A DNA stretch of 64,000 nt, from contig JAGTXZ010000014.1 of the NCBI GenBank assembly GCA_018398575.1, forward strand, positions 1,674,001 through 1,738,000, written 5' to 3'. The translations under genes were made by a program, and so were the position numbers. The DNA is from Ampelomyces quisqualis (Eukaryota > Ascomycota > Dothideomycetes > Pleosporales > Phaeosphaeriaceae). Position 1 is the stretch's first letter. Every line of letters begins with the position of its first letter. Shown one piece after another: positions 58,547 to 64,000 of this stretch. The notes beneath the pieces are model-generated. The model did not search any database. It was not told the origin of the DNA and was given only the letters and a program-made list of their open reading frames with translations.

Positions 58547-58804
58547 TGTAAGAGGTAGACCTTAAGAGTAGATGCTAGGAAATAAAGACGTAAATTTGTA
58601 ACCTATCCTAATTGCTACCTAGAAGGTTTTTATAGTCCTAAGGCAGTCTAGACTAGGGGGTTTAGGCGCTCTAGTCTGGAACTGTTTTTAGTGTTCTAGC
58701 CTGGAGGATTTTTAGCGTTCTAGCTTGGAACCTTTTTGGTGTTCTAGTTTAGTAAGCCAAGGTTTTTCTGTAACCAAGGACTAACTAGGTAACAGCCTGT
58801 TACA
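58547..58804 (-). repeat. 5' LTR of chromovirus F
   Basis: 258 bp, followed by CTCTA. Keeps CTGGAAC and CCAAGG where the other LTR has CCAGAAC/CTAAAG, showing independent RIP of the two LTRs. Confidence 0.92.
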
Positions 58805-58827
58805 CTCTAAACCTATTTACTAGCGTA

Positions 58828-59843
58828 GACTACTCTATACAAAAGCTTTCTACTACCTTAGTACTTCTCTAACTAGTAAAAAAGATAATAAGGATTTATT
58901 AAATATACTTGTCTAGTAGCAGGCTAACATAGAAACGTACCTACGCCTAGCCTAGGTAGCTAAAGACGTACTAGCTGTATAGCTTGTAGAAGTTAGGGTT
59001 AAGCGCTTATTTAATACTATAAGAAACATTTTAAGAGATTAATAGTAAAGGCTTAGAGTAGAAATAATCTAGAAGATTATAGTTGTAAAATACGCAATTA
59101 CTAAGGAGGACGTATAACTAAACTATTCTATACTACAATTACTAACTATAGGATTCTAATTTAGCGCTTAGAGTGTTTAGGATCTACTTAAGCTTCTAGA
59201 TCTTATTAATTTTACTAGTCTAACTAGCTCTAAAATCTAACGTTTTAAGGATTAGATAAGTAATAAGAAGTAGAAGAGTAACAAAAAAAGTAATATTAGA
59301 GAATCTACAACCCTATTATATAGTGCACTACTCTAGACTTCTTAGTATAAGCAGCGCCTATAGAGAAAGAGATTAAGGCCTTCTTGTTTCTTAGACTAGT
59401 AAGTGTAATAAAAAAATGTAATAAAGAGTAGCTCTTAACTAGCTAAAACAAGTAAAGTAAAAAACTGTAATAAATAACTATAATAAGCAGGTTATAAAGC
59501 TAATTAAACAACTGTAACTTTAAACTATAGGTGCCTAAACCTAGTTTCTGCAACAACCTTATTTAAGGATATACGCTAAAATAAACTTATTTTGTTTACT
59601 CTACTTTACTTACAAGTAATATATTTGTTATAGGCGTTAGTTTAGAGGCGCTACACAAGTAGAACTCTATAGCAGGTACTCTAACTAAACTAATAACCTA
59701 ACCTTAACCCCCTAAGCTATATACTCTAACCTAAACCCTACACTAGCCTCTATATAACCTAAACTCTACTCTACCCCTCTTAGGTTATACTTTAACCTAA
59801 CTACTACCTATAGAAGAGTATCCTAAACCTATTTACTAGCGTA
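58828..59843 (+). mobile_element. hAT 3' fragment (hAT-3), truncated by hAT-1
   Basis: Begins GACTACTCTATACAAAAGC, colinear with hAT-1 from about 42769. It contains the hATC motif (KRLFNTIRNILRD at about 58985-59030), the GTAATAAA motif pair at 59409-59427, the CCTAACC-rich 3' region and the terminus CCTATTTACTAGCGTA ending 59843. The next 8 bp are ATAATAAG, its presumptive target duplication, with no partner in the window. Its left part is missing from the window. Confidence 0.85.
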
Positions 59844-60108
59844 ATAATAAGTCTATAAAAATCTACACTATTATTCTTATATATAGCTAGAATAAAAGCT
59901 AGTATAATTTTAGGTATAGTTATAAGTTAACACGTTTTTTTATTATACTTTAACGCTTATATAGCTCTCTTAATCTAAAATTAGCTCTAACCTAAATTTT
60001 TACGCCAAGACTAAATTAGCTAGGCCTTACTACTTATTTATAAGGCGCCTAAATACTTAAAAAAACCCTAATCTAGTAACTGTAACCTTATAACACTATA
60101 ATAATAGT

Positions 60109-60407
60109 TGTGACAAGCACATGCAAACACATGTTACATCTAATACCTTATAAAGGCTTAGTAACAGATTATGTAGAGAGCTAGCAGATTAGGACTAAAA
60201 GCGCTCTAACAGCGCTCTAACTTAGCTGCTACGCCCACTATAAATATAAGCCTATAGCATAGATAGAGGACAAGTTTCTCTTGTCCTTTTGTACAAGACC
60301 TATAGGTGTATAGCCAATCTAGAATCTCTGATACAACACGCACTCCCATATGCCTCTGATACGTATCCGATTCGATCCTGATAGCTGTACCTACCTGCGT
60401 CGTTACA
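60109..60407 (+). mobile_element. Solo LTR of the Gypsy-1/2 family
   Basis: 299 bp, TGTGACAAGC...CGTTACA, with perfect 5-bp duplications ATAGT (60104-60108 and 60408-60412). It keeps CCGATTCGATCCTGAT, where other copies have CTAATTTAATCCTAAT, so it is the least RIP-mutated LTR here. It was probably left by LTR-LTR recombination. It lies in the N-terminal exon of the third H3-like copy. Confidence 0.96.
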
Positions 60408-60545
60408 ATAGTGCTCTAAAAACGCAAATCTAAGCTAAATATAGCTGTTACTAGTAGTAAGGCGCCCTATAAAGACCTTACTAGCAAAGTAGCTAGAAAC
60501 GCTCCTACTAAAAAAGCTATACTAAAAAAAGAAATTATAAGCTAG

Positions 60546-60590
60546 GTAGTTAGTTATTATAGTTCTTTATTACACCTATATACTAATTAG
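60546..60590 (+). other. Intron 1 of third H3-like copy with paired TTATTA
   Basis: GTAGTT donor, TTATTATAG and TTTATTACAC about 13 nt apart, ATACTAATTAG branch/acceptor. Same position and motif as the introns at 2344-2391 and 29326-29373. Confidence 0.75.
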
Positions 60591-60788
60591 CTTAAGCTAT
60601 TAAACTAAGAGAAATCTACTTATACTAGAAGTCTACTAAGCTTCTTATCTATAAGCTACTATTCTAGCGTCTTATTTATAAAATTACCTAACTTAAATAT
60701 ACTAGAATTCTTACTATATGCTTTTAGTAATCTGTAATTAGAGCTGTATAAGAGGCTAGTAAGGCTTTCTTAGTAGACTTTTTTAAAG

Positions 60789-60833
60789 GTTTGTTATATT
60801 CTATTTTTTTATCCTAATCTAAATTTACTATAG
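60789..60833 (+). other. Intron 2 of third H3-like copy
   Basis: GTTTGT donor, CCTAATC branch-like site, ACTATAG acceptor, 45 nt. It splits the Asp codon of (E)DTN in the histone fold and lacks a clear octamer pair. Confidence 0.75.
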
Positions 60834-61210
60834 ATATAAACCTTAATACTATTTACGCTAAAAGAGTTACTATATAGGCTAAGAATATATAACTTATACT
60901 GCGTTACTATATAAAGTTTAGGTTTCTTAGTAGTATTAAATAGAATATAGATACTATAGGTATTCTGTATATAAGAAATAAAGTTTTAATAGCTTTTTCT
61001 ATTATTATACTATAGTAATTTTACTTATAAAGATCTACTTAGTATACTTCTACTTAAATAAAATTATATATAGATTATAGTACTTATCTATAGGCCTAAT
61101 ATATTGTTATAAACCTTAAATAGAAAACGTAGAAAGTTATAAAGAAACAAGAGAATAGGTTGCAAGACTTAGACCTAGTGTAAGAATATAGAACACTAAG
61201 TATGTTACGC

Positions 61211-61386
61211 GTTAGGAAAATTTAAGATTAATCTAATTGGCCCAATCGCCGCGACCTGCAGCAGCCTAACAGCAATACTATCTACTAAACAATTTGCCAA
61301 AGTTACCCTACTTACTTCTAGTCGCTAGTAACCTAATAGTAACCTAACAGCAAGTTAGCTGTATTACTAGTGTCGCTAGTGTTACT
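61211..61386. mobile_element. Terminus of a second G element (G2), interrupted by Gypsy-4
   Basis: Starts GTTAGGAAAATTTAAG at 61211 and is the reverse complement of the G1 right end: shared blocks include CAATTTGCCAAAGTTAC, TTACTTCTAGTCGCTAG and the AGTGTCGCTAGTGTTAC array. Gypsy-4 inserted in the 9-bp array (preceding 5-mer TTACT). The rest of G2 is beyond the window or beyond Gypsy-4. Confidence 0.75.
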
Positions 61387-61685
61387 TGTAACAAGCACAT
61401 GCAAACATATGTTACATCTAATACCTTATAAAGGCTTAGTAACAGATTATGTAGAAAGCTAGTAGATTAGGACTAAAAGCGCTCTAACAGCAGTCTAACT
61501 TAGCTGCTACGCCTACTATAAATATAAGCCTATAGCATAGATAGAGGACAAGTTTCTCTTGTCCTTCTGTACAAGACCTATAGGTGTATAGCTAATCTAG
61601 AATCTCTAATATAATACGCACTCCTATATGCCTCTGATACGTATCTAATTTAATCCTAATAGCTGTACCTACCTGCGTTGTTACA
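61387..61685 (+). repeat. 5' LTR of Gypsy-4
   Basis: 299 bp, same family as 29378, 43588 and 60109 LTRs. Confidence 0.93.
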
Positions 61686-64000
61686 TTACAAGAGAAACTT
61701 TGTCCTGCTAGTAATAGCATCTAGATAATATTACTATTTACTTTTAAAAAGATTGCGTTAAAACGTCTAGAACTCTATCTAAATTAGATCTGTTTGCGAC
61801 CTTAAATCTATTAAACACAGTTAGGATCCCTTAGATCTCCTAACAGCTAAAGCCTTTAGGTTTAGAACTTTTTATTAACAATAGTTAGGACTACTTTAGT
61901 AAAAGTCGCGTTTGGCGCTAGGATAGAGACTTAGAAACTATTAATAACCTAGGAGTATTAGAGGCAACGCTAATAACTCCCTCAAAAGCTACACTAGCAA
62001 CAATACCTAGAGGATTCTAAGGAGACTCTATATTAACTGTTACAACCTAGCAACAGAGTGCTAAAGCAAAAAAGTTAGACACTAAGGAATCTAAGGATAC
62101 TTCTTAGCCTAGAGCTGCACTAAATCTAACCCCTGCGTAAATAGAGGTTAATTAATTACAACAAGAACTAAAACAAGCGTTAGCAGAAATTAATTCCCTT
62201 AAGAAAAGACTAACTCTTTTAGTAGGACTACTAGACAAGCCTTTACCTACTACTAAAACCTCTTAGAATAATTCTGCACTCTGCTGCTTATCTAACAGCT
62301 CTACATCTAAGTACTTATATCGCTATAAAAGCTCTTGCTAACTTTAACAATCTAAGAAAACGCCTAATATAGATAATCTTAGCAACAGAAAGGATTCTAC
62401 TTTCTGCTAATAGCAAGCCTTTATCTAGGATTAACTTAAAATTAACTTAGATTACTATTAGACCAAAAGACAACGCATAGCCTTAGTATAGAGCTACACT
62501 ACAGGATTAGCTAAGGGCTATCTTAAGCTACAATATTTATTAGATACTAATTAAGAGTAATTCTAGAACGCTAAGTAAATAATTAAGCTACTTAAGTCTT
62601 ACTTTATTACAGGTAACAAGGTAGCTAAAAGCTAAGCAGCTTTTAATTAAATGTAGATAACTAAGAAGAAAACGTTCCCCTTGTTTAAAGCTAGGTTTCT
62701 AAGTTCTACAGTTAAGGGACAAGTACTCCCTTTAGAGTAGTTTTACTACTTGTAGACAAAAATTACGCTAGGACTACAAGCCCCTAACCTAGGATTTAGG
62801 CACTAATAGAAGAACTTATTTAATTAGATAGTAGAACACTTTACTGCCTATAATATAGAGCAGAAGAACAATCCTAACCTAAGTATATTACTAGCTACTA
62901 CTAAGTTACTAATTAGGTTAGCTCTATAACAGAATTTAGAGCTAAATTAGACTACTACTACTAGCGCTCTAATAAATTCTGCGCTAGCCTATTAATCTAT
63001 AACAGTATATCTTCTTATAAAGACCCCTAAGCTAGAATAACAAAAGACCTCTAGTAGTTGTTATAATTGCAGTAAGCTAAGACACTACTCTAGTAACTGT
63101 ACAAAGCCTTATATGCGTTAGATTAAAGCTGTAAAAGTAGACAAGTATAAAGATGCTTAAGAGCAACCTAATTAGGAGGTGTATTGTATAGGAAATAGAA
63201 GCGCCTAAGAAGACACTCCTTTCTAGGCCTAAGCTATTACAATCTATTCTACTTTAACCTTTCTTATTTGTTTTGCAGTCTCTATTTCCTTATACCTATG
63301 CTTCTTTACAACTAAGGCCTTAGCTTACGCCTTAATACTCTTGTTAACACTAGTACTTAAGGTTTTCTATTTTTAAATTCACAAATTATCTTATCTGTTT
63401 CTAAAGCCTTGTAGCAACCTATCTAGAAGCTCTTCTTTTAGGTTTAGGTACGCAGCTTTAAGGATTAGATTACTTCTATAGTTACTTAATATATTTAACT
63501 ACACTTAAATATTAATAGCTAAAAGATTTTAAACTATCTATTTCTTATCTTTAATCTTAGGTCTTAGGATTGTGTACTTAGCCTCTAATAGTTAAGACAA
63601 TTTAAGATTTAATTAGACACAGATAGGTTACAGTTTATTTAGCTATCTAAGTACCCCTGTTTATACAATCCTTTACCTCCTATTCCTACTATTCTATATT
63701 AAGCTATAGTGCTAGCTACTGTCTATCTTAATGTGCAACAACGTAACGCTCTATAGGAGAAAGAAGACTATTGTATCTAAAACAGTCCTTACTATTTCTC
63801 TTCTTCTATTTATTGTATTAAGGGATGCTTAAAGCTCCTATTAGCCTAAAAAATCTTAGAGATTCTTTATACCCTAACTAAGCAAAACTGCTTAGAGTCT
63901 AAACCCTCTCTAAGCACCTGCATAGCTCTTATTTCTGCTAATGCATTTTACTTTATTATAAAGAAGCCCTAGAACAAGTTCTTTACAACTAGCCTATATA
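61387..64000 (+). mobile_element. Chromovirus Gypsy-4, 5' part, cut by window end
   Basis: 5' LTR 61387-61685 (TGTAACAAGC...GTTACA), then gag and early pol colinear with Gypsy-1/2. The gag zinc knuckle at 63059-63100 reads CYNCSKLRHYSSNC, all four ligands present. The window ends before RT. Stops of Gln type throughout. Confidence 0.93.

Larger units (their letters stand above)
50863..58804 (-). mobile_element. Chromovirus F (Ty3/Gypsy), full length, minus strand
   Basis: LTRs 50863-51120 and 58547-58804 (258 bp each) begin TGTAAGAGG and end GTTAYA on the plus strand. Perfect CTCTA duplication. The minus-strand purine tract GAGTAGAAGGATTA precedes the LTR at 51120. Related to E (similar LTR ends CCTGTTACA and domain order), but 885 bp longer, partly because of a 4x99-bp coding repeat. 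Inserted in the right terminal region of hAT-1. 7942 bp. Confidence 0.94.
1636..58827 (+). mobile_element. hAT DNA transposon copy hAT-1, split by nested insertions
   Basis: The left end starts TACAGCAGTAAATAGG at 1636 and the right end finishes CCTATTTACTAGCGTA at 58827, an inverted pair. Own sequence is 1636-4540, 27773-28552, 41707-43587, 50688-50862 and 58810-58827, about 5.8 kb. This is colinear with hAT-2, whose own sequence is about 6.0 kb. The intervening DNA is G1, hAT-2, Gypsy-2 and F, each bounded by a target duplication. Gene order from the left TIR is: H3-like gene (minus strand), gene Z (plus), hAT transposase (plus). The 8 bp outside the two ends (gtagtctc and gactactc) do not match even allowing transitions. 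The locus may therefore have been rearranged after insertion. Confidence 0.8.
59852..61080 (+). pseudogene. Third histone H3-like gene copy (plus strand), RIP-degraded
   Basis: Exons in plus orientation. FYAKTKLARPYYLFI (about 59995-60045) matches the N-terminal part of the hAT copies. After the solo LTR, VTSSKAPYKDLTSKVARNA (60453-60510) aligns with [20 protein letters not shown]. Intron 60546-60590. The core exon 60591-60788 has KLREIYLY-KSTKLLIYKLLF and AV-EASKAFLVDFF. Intron 60789-60833. The last exon has DINLNTIYAKRVTI-AKNI-L (60834-60900) plus the C-terminal extension with ILYIRNK. All stops in the core sit at H3 Gln positions. A 1-nt frameshift precedes VTSS. Loop 1 has 11 residues. 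Intron positions equal those in hAT-1 and hAT-2, and the orientation indicates an inverted fragment of the same hAT family. Confidence 0.88.

Noticed and set aside
60413..61000. The H3-like relic at 60.4 kb as the host's own histone H3 gene
   Set aside because: It shares the extra N- and C-terminal segments, long loop 1 and intron positions with the two hAT-borne copies and is heavily RIP-mutated, so a transposon origin is better supported.

Overview
This 64 kb window looks like a gene-poor, AT-rich, transposon-packed heterochromatic block of a filamentous fungus, most likely an ascomycete. I see no intact host gene, tRNA or rRNA. Every coding relic is riddled with TAA/TAG codons, and wherever a family can be recognised these stops sit at Gln (also Arg/Trp) positions. 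Asp->Asn, Gly->Glu/Arg and Cys->Tyr changes accompany them. Copies of the same element differ almost only by C/T and G/A transitions. That is the footprint of repeat-induced point mutation (RIP) or a similar C-to-T process. Here it falls mainly on C in YCR contexts (TCA, CCA, TCG, CCG and complements), while ACA/GCA/ACG/GCG are largely kept.

Layout. 1-1627: minus-strand Gypsy fragment (gag/protease/RT start). 1636-58827: one old hAT DNA transposon (hAT-1) blown apart by later insertions. These are: 4541-27772, a long element with GTTAGGAAAA termini (G1) that holds a P-loop gene relic, a pogo transposase, a Plavaka-type transposase and a nested minus-strand chromovirus (E, 14267-21323); 28553-41698, a second full-length hAT (hAT-2, perfect 8-bp duplication) itself split by chromovirus Gypsy-1 (29378-36490); 43588-50682, Gypsy-2; 50863-58804, minus-strand chromovirus F. 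58828-59843: 3' tail of another hAT copy. 59852-61210: inverted fragment of the same hAT family, with a solo LTR at 60109-60407. 61211 on: terminus of a second G element, invaded at 61387 by Gypsy-4, which runs off the window.

Most notable point: the hAT family is not a simple transposase element. Both complete copies, and a third fragment, carry a spliced histone H3-like gene oriented away from the transposase. It has an H3-like tail and a full histone fold, a loop 1 that is 3-4 residues longer than in canonical H3 (a CENP-A trait), and extra N- and C-terminal segments. Between it and the transposase lies an unidentified second gene (gene Z). Introns of all these genes are about 45-53 nt and repeatedly contain two copies of a TTTATTAC-like octamer.

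The reconstructed insertion order is supported by target-site duplications at six junctions, several of which differ only by RIP-type transitions. Coordinates of degraded genes are approximate because frames are broken; LTR, TIR and TSD coordinates were read base by base.
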